64,000 nt of DNA, from positions 1 through 64,000 of the forward strand of contig CAMCHR010000002.1 in assembly GCA_945874755.1 (NCBI GenBank), written 5' to 3'. Below the pieces are notes generated by a model that did no database searches, was not told the origin of the DNA, and saw only the letters and a program-made list of their open reading frames with translations. The stretch is from Chitinophaga pinensis. Its GTDB lineage: Bacteria; Bacteroidota; Bacteroidia; Chitinophagales; Chitinophagaceae. Position 1 is the first letter of the stretch. Each line of letters starts with the position of its first letter. The position numbers were made by a program, and so were the translations under genes. This document shows positions 50,137-60,449 of the stretch, piece by piece.

Positions 50137-51426
50137 ATGAAAATGATTAAATTAATATGTATCACATTGATAATCCCATGTTTAGGAATAAGTCAATCTA
50201 TTGATAAAGTAATCACCAAGTCAGAAACAGAAAGGATAGAGCGTGTTTTAGCTTCGGACGAAATGGAAGGTCGAAGAACTTTTAGTCCAAGCATTGATAA
50301 AGCTGCTGCGTTTATAGCCAAAGAGTTTGAAGCCTCAGGACTAAAGTCTTTAAAAGGAGATAATAATTTCTTACAATCATTTTCTATCAATAGACCAAAA
50401 TTCATCAGCTTGTCTGCAAGTATCAATGGCGCCAATATTGATACCAAGCAAGTGATTGTAGTTACTATAGAACCAGAAATCAACATTACGGAAGCTTCTG
50501 GATATGCTGTATCAAAAATAGCAGCAGGAGAAAATTTAAATCAGGCAGCAGCAAAAATGATTGGCGCAAACCAAAAAACGATTGTACTAGTAGACGAGTC
50601 ACACACACAAAACTTTGCAAGATTAGTCCGCTTTAAAAATAATTTAGCTTCCAATCAAGCTTCCATCATTTTTATTTTGACCAATACAATCCCAGTGAAA
50701 TATGAGCTACAAGCGAGTCATCAAATTGAGTCTATGAAATTAGCAAATGTGGTGGCCATGATTCCAGGAAAAACTTTGCCAAATAAATATGTAATATTCT
50801 CTGGTCATTATGATCATATAGGTGTTAATTCAAAAAATATGATTAATGGAGATTCTATTTACAATGGTGCCAACGACGATGCTGCAGGAACAACTGCCAT
50901 GATTATGTTATCAAAATATTATAAAGCACTTAACAACAATGCACGCACTATTTTATTCGCAGCTTTTACAGCAGAGGAAGTAGGCGGATATGGTGCACAA
51001 TATTTTTCAAAGCAATTGGATCCAGCTAATGTGGTTGCGATGTTCAACATTGAAATGATTGGCACAGAAAGTAAGTGGGGCAAGAATAGTGCCTATATCA
51101 CTGGGTTTGACAAGACCAATATGGGGGCTATTTTACAAAAAAACTTAGAGGGGTCCAGCTTTAAATTTTATCCAGATCCTTATACAGAACAAAATTTATT
51201 TTACCGTTCAGACAATGCAACACTTGCTAGATTGGGTGTAGCGGCGCATACCATCTCTACTTCAAAAATGGATTCAGAACCAAATTACCACAAAGCATCC
51301 GATCAAATAGAGACTTTAGACTTAGACAATATGAATGAAATTATCAAAGCAATTGCTTTAAGTGCTGGTTCCATTGTTGCAGGAAAAGACACCCCAACTA
51401 GAGTGGATACCTCGCAACTAAAATAA
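50137..51426 (+). CDS. M28 family zinc peptidase, secreted
   Basis: VIFSGHYDHIGVN, GANDDAAGTTAMIML, FAAFTAEEVGGYGAQYF; signal peptide at 50137 (track start 49987 overlaps the DUF1800 gene). Confidence 0.9.
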   Translation: MKMIKLICITLIIPCLGISQSIDKVITKSETERIERVLASDEMEGRRTFSPSIDKAAAFIAKEFEASGLKSLKGDNNFLQSFSINRPKFISLSASINGANIDTKQVIVVTIEPEINITEASGYAVSKIAAGENLNQAAAKMIGANQKTIVLVDESHTQNFARLVRFKNNLASNQASIIFILTNTIPVKYELQASHQIESMKLANVVAMIPGKTLPNKYVIFSGHYDHIGVNSKNMINGDSIYNGANDDAAGTTAMIMLSKYYKALNNNARTILFAAFTAEEVGGYGAQYFSKQLDPANVVAMFNIEMIGTESKWGKNSAYITGFDKTNMGAILQKNLEGSSFKFYPDPYTEQNLFYRSDNATLARLGVAAHTISTSKMDSEPNYHKASDQIETLDLDNMNEIIKAIALSAGSIVAGKDTPTRVDTSQLK

Positions 51427-51445
51427 TTAAAAGACTTCTGATTAT

Positions 51446-52654
51446 ATGAAAAAGCAATTTGTACTTTTTTTACTTTGTATTGGTGTCACTGCAAGTGCAC
51501 AAATACAAACTTATTTTCCTCCTGCAGACAATTGGGAAAGAAAAACACTCACTAGTTTACGCATAGATAGTAATTTGATCCATCAAGCGATTCAATATGC
51601 ATTAACGCATGAAACAAAATTTCCAAAAAATTTAATGCTTTCACAAGCCATGCAATTTGGGAAAGAACCTTTTTCAGATCCTATTGGGCCAATGGCAAGC
51701 CGTGGTCCTGCTGCGGGTATCATTGTGTACAAAGGATATATTATTGCAGAATGGGGTGATCTACATGCGGTGGAGATGGTGAACAGTGTTACTAAAAGCA
51801 TGTTGTCTACTGTGGTTGGTTTAGCTGTAGAAAAAGGGTTGATTCGTTCAATCGAAGATAAAGTAGCCACTTATATGCCACCCATTGAATTGACAAATGT
51901 GACTACTACGATAGATCAAAATCCCATCACTCAAACTTCATTTATATACCCATTTGATACCGAACACAACAGAAAAATAAATTGGAATCATTTATTAAGA
52001 CAAACAAGCGATTGGGAAGGTGTTTTATGGGGCAAGCCAGATTGGGCAGATAGACCTTCTGATAAACCAGACGAGTGGACTACAAGAAAACGTTTTGAAC
52101 CAGGCACGGTGTATAAATACAATGACACTAGGGTCAACGCTTTGGCATTAGCTGCTACCACAGTTTGGAGAAAGCCTTTGCCAGAAGTACTCAGAGAACA
52201 AATAATGCAACCTATTGGTGCATCCAATACATGGGCATGGACTGGCTATAAAAATGCATGGATTGTATTAGATGGCAAAATGATTCAGTCAGTGAGTGGT
52301 GGTGGGCATTTTGGTGGTGGTTTGTTTATCAATGCGTATGATATGGCTAGATTTGGATTGCTTACTTTGAGAAAAGGCAATTGGAATGGCAAACAAATTA
52401 TCGCAGAGGATTGGATCAAAAAATCACAGACACCAACTACAGCAAATACGGGCTATGGCTTTATGAATTATTTTTTAAACACGGATAAAAAAATGTATCC
52501 CTCTGCGCCAGCAACTGCCTTTGCGCATATTGGTAATGGCACCAATGCAATTTATGTTGATAAGGAGAACGATATTGTTGCAGTCATCAAATGGATGGAT
52601 GACAAATCAATTGACGGATTCTTAAAATTAGTATTGACGGCTTTGCCGAAATAA
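51446..52654 (+). CDS. Serine hydrolase, beta-lactamase class C-like, secreted
   Basis: NSVTKSMLSTVVGLAVEKG (SxxK), YKYNDTRVNALAL (YxN), FAHIGNGTN. Confidence 0.87.
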   Translation: MKKQFVLFLLCIGVTASAQIQTYFPPADNWERKTLTSLRIDSNLIHQAIQYALTHETKFPKNLMLSQAMQFGKEPFSDPIGPMASRGPAAGIIVYKGYIIAEWGDLHAVEMVNSVTKSMLSTVVGLAVEKGLIRSIEDKVATYMPPIELTNVTTTIDQNPITQTSFIYPFDTEHNRKINWNHLLRQTSDWEGVLWGKPDWADRPSDKPDEWTTRKRFEPGTVYKYNDTRVNALALAATTVWRKPLPEVLREQIMQPIGASNTWAWTGYKNAWIVLDGKMIQSVSGGGHFGGGLFINAYDMARFGLLTLRKGNWNGKQIIAEDWIKKSQTPTTANTGYGFMNYFLNTDKKMYPSAPATAFAHIGNGTNAIYVDKENDIVAVIKWMDDKSIDGFLKLVLTALPK

Positions 52655-52683
52655 CATGCACTTAACTTTCAAAAACTTTAAAT

Positions 52684-53151
52684 ATGAAAAAATCAATCCT
52701 ATATATTATTTGTATACTGTTTACAACGCAAACTACTTTAATTGCACAAACTACAAATGCAACTGGATCTGATGCTTCTGAAAAGGAAGTCAAAAAAGTG
52801 ATTCAAAATATGTTTCATGCCATGCTACAAGCAGATACAAGTTTTTTAAAAACTTGTTTTTCAGATAAAGTTATTTTTCAAACAATTGTTAATAAACCAG
52901 AAGGTGCAACCATTAAAACGGAGTCTATCAATGATTTTATTCAAAGTGTTGGTAAACAAACACCCAATGCATTAGATGAAAGAATTGAATTTGGCGCAAT
53001 ACAAATTGACCCCTTAATGGCTACAGTATGGACGCCTTATACCTTTTATTATAAGGGGCAATATTCACACAAGGGCGTCAATAGTTTTCAGCTAGTTAAA
53101 TTAAAAGAAGGCTGGAAGATCCAATACCTGATTGATACGAGGTATAAATAA
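52684..53151 (+). CDS. Nuclear transport factor 2 (SnoaL-like) family protein, secreted
   Basis: VIQNMFHAMLQADTSFLKTCFSDKVIFQTI...GVNSFQLVKLKEGWKIQYLIDTRYK. Confidence 0.75.
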   Translation: MKKSILYIICILFTTQTTLIAQTTNATGSDASEKEVKKVIQNMFHAMLQADTSFLKTCFSDKVIFQTIVNKPEGATIKTESINDFIQSVGKQTPNALDERIEFGAIQIDPLMATVWTPYTFYYKGQYSHKGVNSFQLVKLKEGWKIQYLIDTRYK

Positions 53152-53173
53152 TCCAATTTTGCTTTTAATTTAT

Positions 53174-53947
53174 TTATTGCTTGACTACCTTTAATTGTTT
53201 TTGAAATTGTTGAGGTTGATTGGTTGTAATCCATTCTACACCTTGTTCTTGTAAGATAGCTAAATCGGATAATTCATTCACAGTCCAGCTACCAATTTTC
53301 AATCCTGCATTTTTAGCAGTTGCACTTAACTGACTATTCATTTTAAACGAGGTATAATGTAGATTAATACCATCAAATTTATTTTGTACTACAGCATCAA
53401 TGGTCATGTCAGACTCCAGGTACAATACTGTAGCTTTTGGCTGTTTTTCTTTTATCCATAAAAGAATGTCTTTGCTAAAACTAATATAGACAATGCGCTT
53501 TTCGATGTTTAATTTTTTTGCTAAGGCTAAGGTTTCAATAGTTGCTAAATAGTCTTGTTCTTTATCTTTAATTGCTGCTTTGATTTCACAAATCATTAAG
53601 GTTTTGTGCTTGTCTTGCGTGCCCTTTAAAAAATAATCTTCTAATGTGGGCAAGGACTCTCCATTCGACAACTTGTTTCTATTTAAAAAAGCGTAAGTAT
53701 TGGTTTGAATGGTATCACCATAGTAAACAGGGTCATGGTTCACAACTAGCACGCCATCTGCTGTTCTTCTCACATCAAATTCTGCACCATCACATTTAAG
53801 TGCAATCGCTTTTTCTAAAGAAGCAATTGAATTTTCTGGTAAGTTAAACTCTTGCCATGCACCACGATGTGCAATAATTTTTGTTTCTTGTGCGTTGGAT
53901 ATGTTCATGAGCAGGATGAATAAAAGGCTAGATATTATTTTAAACAT
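53174..53947 (-). CDS. Glycerophosphodiester phosphodiesterase, secreted
   Basis: IAHRGAWQEFNLPENSIASLEKAIALKCDGAEFDVRRTADGVLVVNHD. Confidence 0.92.
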   Translation of the reverse strand: MFKIISSLLFILLMNISNAQETKIIAHRGAWQEFNLPENSIASLEKAIALKCDGAEFDVRRTADGVLVVNHDPVYYGDTIQTNTYAFLNRNKLSNGESLPTLEDYFLKGTQDKHKTLMICEIKAAIKDKEQDYLATIETLALAKKLNIEKRIVYISFSKDILLWIKEKQPKATVLYLESDMTIDAVVQNKFDGINLHYTSFKMNSQLSATAKNAGLKIGSWTVNELSDLAILQEQGVEWITTNQPQQFQKQLKVVKQ

Positions 53948-54062
53948 ACAATTTATTTTACAGGATTTGACTTAATAAAAGATACGCTCATTGGATGGTA
54001 GCATACCCTTTTTGTTATTAGTTTAAGTATTAAGGTACTAAAATAATATTGGTTAAACAGCA

Positions 54063-54093
54063 TTTGCTATATTTTCATATTTACTTAACTTTG
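54063..54093 (+). promoter_or_regulatory. Bacteroidota-type promoter upstream of the DUF3050 gene
   Basis: TTTG (54063-54066) - N19 - TAACTTTG (54086-54093), 18 nt before the ATG at 54112. Confidence 0.65.
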
Positions 54094-54111
54094 CGCTCTT
54101 CAAAACCCTGT

Positions 54112-54870
54112 ATGAATCAACATATCCAGCAATTAAAAATAGCCATAGAGCCAAGTAGAGCAAAGTTATTACAACATCCTGTCTACCATCAGATACAAAC
54201 ATTGGCTCAATTGCAAAAATTTGCAGAAGTACATGTGTTTGCAGTATGGGATTTTATGAGTTTACTAAAATCCTTACAACAAAAATTAACCTGCGTGCAA
54301 ACGCCTTGGGTGCCGTTTGGATCTGCGAATACAAGGTATTTAATCAATGAAATCGTGTTGGGAGAAGAATCCGATGTAGATGCTTTTGATAATCGTATCA
54401 GTCATTTTGAATTATATCAACAAGCGATGCGTCAAATGGGGGCGTCTACAAGTGGCATAGAAAGCTTGATGCTTGCGCTTCAGTCAGGTAAGACTATAGA
54501 AGCGGCCATTCAACAATTGAATTGCGCCGATTCTGTAAAAGAATTTTTGAATTTTACATTTAAAATAGTGAATCATGCACCAGCGCATGTGCAAGCGGCT
54601 GTGTTTACTTTTGGGAGAGAGGATTTAATTCCAGATATGTTTACACGCTTACTAGAAAAGTTAGTAGCTGAAGCACCAGATAAAGTATCCATTTTTAAAT
54701 ATTATATCGAGCGACATATAGAAGTGGATGGCGGTCATCATAGCCATCTTGCATTAGAGATGGTTTCAGAGCTTTGCGGAGACGACGCTGTAAAGTGGAA
54801 GGAAGCAGAACTAGCATCTATTGAAGCCTTACAAATACGCGCTAAACTTTGGGACGCAGTCACTGCATAA
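54112..54870 (+). CDS. DUF3050 family protein
   Basis: HPVYHQIQTLAQLQKFAEVHVFAVWDFMSLLKSLQQKLTC...HIEVDGGHHSHLALEMVSELCG. Confidence 0.85.
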   Translation: MNQHIQQLKIAIEPSRAKLLQHPVYHQIQTLAQLQKFAEVHVFAVWDFMSLLKSLQQKLTCVQTPWVPFGSANTRYLINEIVLGEESDVDAFDNRISHFELYQQAMRQMGASTSGIESLMLALQSGKTIEAAIQQLNCADSVKEFLNFTFKIVNHAPAHVQAAVFTFGREDLIPDMFTRLLEKLVAEAPDKVSIFKYYIERHIEVDGGHHSHLALEMVSELCGDDAVKWKEAELASIEALQIRAKLWDAVTA

Positions 54871-54904
54871 ACAAACTATCTTTAGGAGAATAACTAAGCA
54901 ATTT

Positions 54905-55396
54905 TTATATTGCTTCAAACTCACCCTTCTCTGTATTTTTTTTGACTTTAGCTGCTTCAAAATATTTGCCATTCATGGCAATATAAACCCCTGTTTGAAG
55001 TACTTGCGTGAAGGCAAGTGCGCTACCCAAATTAAATAATCCATCAGAACTTCCAAATTTATAAGGAATCATTGCACCTGTAAGCACAATTGTTTTGTTT
55101 GGGCAATGTTTTTGTAAATAAAGCGCGGTAATAGTCATTGTATCTGTACCGTGCGTAATCAAAATTCTTTCTGTATTTGTCGCATTACATGCCGATGCGA
55201 TGATTGCGCGATCTGCTTCTGTAAAGTCTAGACTATCTTTCATCATCAAAGTTGAAATCGATAAATCTAAATTGCTTCTGCCTAAATGAAGCATTTCATG
55301 TAAATGGGTTTCTTTGAAATAAAGATTACCGTTTAATTCATTGTAGGCTTTATCAAAAGTGCCGCCAGTTACAAAAACTTGTATATTTAATTTCAT
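54905..55396 (-). CDS. Short asparaginase-domain protein (N-terminal half only, 163 aa)
   Basis: VFVTGGTFDKAYNE and ITHGTDTMTITA catalytic motifs, VLTGAMIPYKFGSSDG; no C-terminal domain. Confidence 0.8.
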   Translation of the reverse strand: MKLNIQVFVTGGTFDKAYNELNGNLYFKETHLHEMLHLGRSNLDLSISTLMMKDSLDFTEADRAIIASACNATNTERILITHGTDTMTITALYLQKHCPNKTIVLTGAMIPYKFGSSDGLFNLGSALAFTQVLQTGVYIAMNGKYFEAAKVKKNTEKGEFEAI

Positions 55397-55403
55397 GCAT
55401 TCA

Positions 55404-56810
55404 TTATTTTGGATCTATCCACATGTCCTTTCTGTCTAACCATTTGTTATCAGAAAAAGATTCCTTACTCGCCAAAGTTCGTGTATATTTTGGACTACGC
55501 TCGGTAGAATTTGGTTGATATCCAACATAACCCATAATGCTTAAGGCCTTGCTTAAATAGGTTTCACCTGGATTACCTAAAGTTTTATAAGGTAGCACAT
55601 TGTCTTCTAAAATATAATTTGGCGTAAATCCACTTACTGTGCCATAATTGGATTCTCCAATTGCATTGGCTGTAAGAAACGTGATTGGCTGCAGTCCATA
55701 GTCCCATCTTTTATTAGGGTCGGTGATGGTAAAAGAGCCTACATTTTTTCCGTAGGTATTCTCTCCAATTAAAATCACTTCCATAAATGGCTTTAGATTA
55801 TTAATGACCAATTCACTTGCAGAAGCAGTATTTCCAGCAGTTAACACAAAGACACGATTGAGTGTACCGAGGTTATTGGCTTCTGTTTTGAATAAGGTTT
55901 CAAAAGCACTCGAAGTAGAATTTTTTTCCAAATAAGCAGTATAAGTTGCATTGTATACTTTTTTATTCATCAACTTGCCCACCTTTGCTGCTGCATCTTT
56001 CACCGTTAAGTTGGTAATCAAATCCGAAGAGACCACATATCCACCACCATTGTATCTAAAGTCTAAAACTAATTCATTTACCCCTGCAGTTTTAAAGCGA
56101 CCAAAGATCGCTCTCAAGCTATCATCAAAGCTTGTTAAAAATTGACTATAAGCAAGGTAGCCCACTTTTTTACCAGACCATGCAATAATCGTATCTGCTA
56201 AAATTGGATTCGTTTGTAATTCAACTTTCGTGACGGTAACAGATTTTCCATTAGAGACAAATGCACCATTGATGAAATTGCCAAGACTAAGTTTTAAAGT
56301 TTGATTGGATAAAATATTATTATAGTTTGCATTTGTAATAGTTTGATCATCTACTTTTAAAATGATATCACCTCTTTTTAATCCAGCTTTTTCTGCAGGG
56401 CTTCCTTTTAGTACATAAGCAAGTACAAATGCAAGGCTAGTATTTGTATTGTCTGTATAAAATGCATTGTTTTTAACACCTAATACAGTACTCACACCAT
56501 TTAGTTGATTTTGTAAATTGGTAACACTTTCGTCGATCCAAGAAAAGCGATCTGTTTTTTTATAATCATGTAAAAGCGTATAAAAATAATCAGTTGGTTT
56601 AGCGGAAGTATTTGTGCTCGTTAGGCTTGGCATTTTATCATTCCATAAATAATAATAACTCATCACTTCGTGAATCCACTTATTTGCTGCAATATTTGGA
56701 TCAGTGGTTGTTGTTGGAGGGTTAGTAGTGGTAACTTTTGACGCTTCTGTTTCTTTTTTACAAGCAAAGAAAAAAGCAGAAATACACAGAATAAATAGTA
56801 TTTTTTTCAT
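55404..56810 (-). CDS. S41 family peptidase (C-terminal processing protease type) with PDZ domain, lipoprotein
   Basis: Lipobox-like ISAFFFACKK; GSPAEKAGLKRGDIILKVDDQ (PDZ); ELVLDFRYNGGGYV, VLTAGNTASASELVINNLKP. Confidence 0.9.
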   Translation of the reverse strand: MKKILFILCISAFFFACKKETEASKVTTTNPPTTTTDPNIAANKWIHEVMSYYYLWNDKMPSLTSTNTSAKPTDYFYTLLHDYKKTDRFSWIDESVTNLQNQLNGVSTVLGVKNNAFYTDNTNTSLAFVLAYVLKGSPAEKAGLKRGDIILKVDDQTITNANYNNILSNQTLKLSLGNFINGAFVSNGKSVTVTKVELQTNPILADTIIAWSGKKVGYLAYSQFLTSFDDSLRAIFGRFKTAGVNELVLDFRYNGGGYVVSSDLITNLTVKDAAAKVGKLMNKKVYNATYTAYLEKNSTSSAFETLFKTEANNLGTLNRVFVLTAGNTASASELVINNLKPFMEVILIGENTYGKNVGSFTITDPNKRWDYGLQPITFLTANAIGESNYGTVSGFTPNYILEDNVLPYKTLGNPGETYLSKALSIMGYVGYQPNSTERSPKYTRTLASKESFSDNKWLDRKDMWIDPK

Positions 56811-56979
56811 AGGATTAAAATGTTTCAGTATAAATTTAATAAAACTATTGTTAATACAAAGAAAAAGAGTCTCTACAAATTAGATAGCCAGATATAATTG
56901 TCTAATTTTGCCTACTTATACTAGCTATAAAAGCCAATAAATTTACCCCAGTGCTTAGTAACCAAATAATCCACCTAAA

Positions 56980-57876
56980 ATGAGAAAATTCTCTATTATA
57001 ACTATTTTAACATTGCTTTCCTTCACCAATTTTGCACAAACCAATACTTATTTTGGAGAAGTGGAAGCGTGGAATGACGAAAGAATAGCTGCATTAAAGC
57101 AAGCGGATGGCTGGCTGAATTTAGAAGGATTATTTTGGTTAAAAAAAGGGGTGAACAGTTTTGGTTCGGCCTCAACAAATGATTTGGTATATGACAATGC
57201 TGCTTTCCCAAAACATCTAGGAGATTTTATCTATGAAAATGGAAAAGTGTATTGGAAGGATGCTAGTAAAGAAAAAATTACAATTAAAGACAATGCTGGT
57301 CTAGTGCTTGCAAATTCCGGAACACTTAATTTATTAACTCAAACAGAAGGCAGCTATAATAGTCGGTGGAAAGATTTTGTTTGGGTAGTGATTCAGAGAG
57401 AAGATAAAGTGGGCGTGAGATTTAGAAATTTAAAAGCAAAAACCTTACTGGAATTTAAAGGGATTGAAAGATTTCCTGTAGACGTAAAATGGCGTATTAA
57501 AGCAAAAGTGATTCCTCAGGACCAAAATCCTTTGATGATTATGAATGTGCTAGGACAAAATACTGCCCAGAAACATGGGGGCCAATTGGTATTTGATATA
57601 GAGGGTACAACCTATCGACTAGATGCCATAGACGAGGGAGGAATTAGGTTATTCGTAACTTTTGCTGACGCAACTTCTGGAAAAACAACTTATGGATCGG
57701 GTAGATTTATAGAACTAGAAAGACCGGATGCAAATGGATTTACTTATATCGACTTTAACAAGGCCTATAATCCTCCCTGTGCATTTACTGAATTTGCGAC
57801 CTGTCCGCTTCCACCTCCACAAAACAGATTAACTATTGCCATTCCTGCTGGCGAAAAAAAATATGGACAGCATTAA
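56980..57876 (+). CDS. DUF1684 family protein, secreted
   Basis: DGWLNLEGLFWLKKGVNSFGSA...YTYIDFNKAYNPPCAFTEFATCPLPPPQNRLTIAIPAGEKKY-type pattern. Confidence 0.88.
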   Translation: MRKFSIITILTLLSFTNFAQTNTYFGEVEAWNDERIAALKQADGWLNLEGLFWLKKGVNSFGSASTNDLVYDNAAFPKHLGDFIYENGKVYWKDASKEKITIKDNAGLVLANSGTLNLLTQTEGSYNSRWKDFVWVVIQREDKVGVRFRNLKAKTLLEFKGIERFPVDVKWRIKAKVIPQDQNPLMIMNVLGQNTAQKHGGQLVFDIEGTTYRLDAIDEGGIRLFVTFADATSGKTTYGSGRFIELERPDANGFTYIDFNKAYNPPCAFTEFATCPLPPPQNRLTIAIPAGEKKYGQH

Positions 57877-57900
57877 GCGCTCCATTAACTTTGGTGGCAA

Positions 57901-59175
57901 ATGCAACAGTTGACACCATCCAATCCTCCTGTGATTGCCGTTATCGGTTTAGGTTACGTGGGTTTCCCCTTGGCTTTGGCATTTTCTAAGCAATATCAAG
58001 TCATTGGATATGACTTGGACAATGCAAGGGTGGATGCGCTTAAAAGAGGTGAGGATAACACATTAGAAACTGCAGTTGAGGACCTTCATGCGGCTAATAA
58101 TTTAATTCTAACCAATGATCTTGCATTGATTGCCAATGCGACGATATTTATTGTTACAGTGCCTACCCCGGTGCATGCAGATAAAAGTCCTGACCTATCC
58201 TTCTTATTATTTGCCACATCTCAAATTGCCACTGTATTAAAGCGAGGCGATATCGTGATTTATGAAAGTACCGTGTATCCAGGATGTACCGAAGAAGATT
58301 GTGTTCCGGTGCTTGAAAAAATAGCGGGCTTACAATTTAATGTAGATTTTTACTGTGGTTATTCTCCCGAAAGAATTAATCCAGGAGATAAGGTGAATAC
58401 ATTAACTAAGATTCAAAAGATTACTTCAGGTTCTACACCCGAAATTGCAAAGTTGATAGATCAACTCTATGCAAGTATTATTACAGCAGGCACTTATGCT
58501 GCACCCTCTATAAAAGTTGCAGAAGCAGCTAAATCTATTGAAAATGCACAAAGGGATATTAATATTTCTTTTGTCAATGAACTAGCATTGATTTTTGATC
58601 GGATGGGCATTGACACGCATGAAGTGTTAGCGGCTGCAAGTACTAAATGGAATTTTTTACCATTTAAGCCAGGCTTAGTTGGAGGACATTGCATTGGCGT
58701 AGATCCTTATTATTTAGCACATAAAGCAAAAGCGGTTGGCTATGATCCAAGAGTGATTTTGTCTGGGCGTGATGTCAATGATCAGATGAGTGCTTTTGTA
58801 TGTAATAAACTGATACAATTGTTGGCGCAAATAGGTAAAAAAATGCAGGACGTAAAAGTCCTAGTGCTTGGTGTCACCTTCAAAGAAAATTGTCCTGATT
58901 TCAGAAACTCAAAAGTGTTTGAAATCATCCATCAACTTAAAGCAGAAGGCGCAGATGTATCGGCTTTTGATCCTTATGCCAATGCGATAGAAGTATTTCA
59001 AAAACAGCAAGTACAATTGATTACGACACTCGAAAAATATGATGTTATTTTATTAGCAGTAGCGCATGATTTTTTTAAAGCATTGGATTATACTTCTTTG
59101 AAAACAAGCCCGAATGCTATTGTATATGATACCAAGGCGTTCTTAGATCGATCCATCGTCACAGCAAGATTATAA
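57901..59175 (+). CDS. Nucleotide sugar dehydrogenase (UDP-HexNAc 6-dehydrogenase, TviB/WbpO-like)
   Basis: VIGLGYVGFPLALAFSKQYQVIGYD, YESTVYPGCTEEDCVP, GYSPERINPGDK, KPGLVGGHCIGVDPYYLAHKA, GVTFKENCPDFRNSKVFE. Confidence 0.93.
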   Translation: MQQLTPSNPPVIAVIGLGYVGFPLALAFSKQYQVIGYDLDNARVDALKRGEDNTLETAVEDLHAANNLILTNDLALIANATIFIVTVPTPVHADKSPDLSFLLFATSQIATVLKRGDIVIYESTVYPGCTEEDCVPVLEKIAGLQFNVDFYCGYSPERINPGDKVNTLTKIQKITSGSTPEIAKLIDQLYASIITAGTYAAPSIKVAEAAKSIENAQRDINISFVNELALIFDRMGIDTHEVLAAASTKWNFLPFKPGLVGGHCIGVDPYYLAHKAKAVGYDPRVILSGRDVNDQMSAFVCNKLIQLLAQIGKKMQDVKVLVLGVTFKENCPDFRNSKVFEIIHQLKAEGADVSAFDPYANAIEVFQKQQVQLITTLEKYDVILLAVAHDFFKALDYTSLKTSPNAIVYDTKAFLDRSIVTARL

Positions 59176-59193
59176 AAAATAAAAAAAATTTAT

Positions 59194-59535
59194 ATGATAG
59201 AGTCAAAAAGATTCGGTTCTAAAAAAGCATTAATTGATATCGATGAAACCATTTGTTTTTATTCCGATAAACGAGTGTACGAATTAGCAGAACCTAATTT
59301 CGAAAATATTGCAAAAATCAATCAACTTTATGATGAAGGTTGGCATATAACCTATTGGACAGGAAGAGGAGAAACTTCAAAAAGAGATTTAAGACCATTG
59401 ACCTTAGCGCAATTGACAAAATGGGGCTGTAAGTTCAATGATTTGATTACAGGATTCTGTCCGAATGGCGGCGCAGTCAAACCAAATTTTGATTTGGTAA
59501 TAGATGATAAAGCAAAAAGGATAGAAGAATTATAA
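59194..59535 (+). CDS. HAD-like phosphatase, capsule/polysaccharide-associated type
   Basis: KALIDIDETICFYSD (DxDxT), ITYWTGRGETSKRDLRPLT, LVIDDKAKRIEEL. Confidence 0.7.
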   Translation: MIESKRFGSKKALIDIDETICFYSDKRVYELAEPNFENIAKINQLYDEGWHITYWTGRGETSKRDLRPLTLAQLTKWGCKFNDLITGFCPNGGAVKPNFDLVIDDKAKRIEEL

Positions 59536-59578
59536 AAGCATTTTTATAAATGAACTAAATAGCTTTTTATCATTCATA

Positions 59579-60289
59579 TTAAGAAAGGGCTGAGTTTGCT
59601 ATTTTTCTTTTTCTTGCAAAGGGCAAATAGAATAACCAAAAATGTGCGATAGCTGCAATTTCAAAACAAATGAGGTAAAATGGCCATGCCCCAATGATGA
59701 ATGGATTATTGGCAGAAGGAGGCTCCCTTAAAAACATATAATTGGTTCCAATGGCATAGTTGAGGATGCCTACAGAAAGTACCACTATTTGAGAGTAGCC
59801 AAAAATAACCAACCAAGATTTTGGTCGAGGTATGAATCCATTGTGTATAATGATATAGAGCACTACCAATAATAATCCAGCATGCTCAATAAAATAACTG
59901 TAAAAATTATAGCCCTTAATACCATTGTTAAATTCTGGTGTTAGTAGCGCATGAATGCCACCTAATAATCCCCAGTAGTAAACAAATTCTCCTAATAATT
60001 GATTCTTATTGAATAAGTAGATGATGCATAAAAAAGTGCTAATACTGCATAAATGCGCAGGTATATTTTGTTGAATATTCCAATAGCCATTATAGAAATT
60101 GTAGAATTGCTCAATACAAAGATTCGCTATTAATAAAATTGCGATAAAAAAATCATATTGTTTGATCTTGATACTTTTAAGGTATTTAGGCACCTGAATC
60201 AATAAGAAGATGCTTCCTCCAATCCATAAAATACTCTCCCACCATAGCGGGGAGAAAGTGGCAAGTGTAATAGATTTTTCAAATTGCAT
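59579..60289 (-). CDS. TIGR02206/YwaF family membrane protein
   Basis: Polytopic; IPAHLCSISTFLCIIYLF, YYWGLLGGIHALLTPE, GTNYMFLREPPSANNPFIIGAWPFYLI. Confidence 0.82.
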   Translation of the reverse strand: MQFEKSITLATFSPLWWESILWIGGSIFLLIQVPKYLKSIKIKQYDFFIAILLIANLCIEQFYNFYNGYWNIQQNIPAHLCSISTFLCIIYLFNKNQLLGEFVYYWGLLGGIHALLTPEFNNGIKGYNFYSYFIEHAGLLLVVLYIIIHNGFIPRPKSWLVIFGYSQIVVLSVGILNYAIGTNYMFLREPPSANNPFIIGAWPFYLICFEIAAIAHFWLFYLPFARKRKIANSALS

Positions 60290-60449
60290 GCTGCAATTTA
60301 CGCCAATCTGAGTAGATTCTATCGACTATGGTATTAAACTATATTGTTAGATTATTTTTGAATGGGTTGAATGCCTTTAAAAAATGGACCACTAATATAA
60401 ATTCAATTCAATTCAAACTGCTTGTGCTTGATCTTTTGTTTTTTTATAG

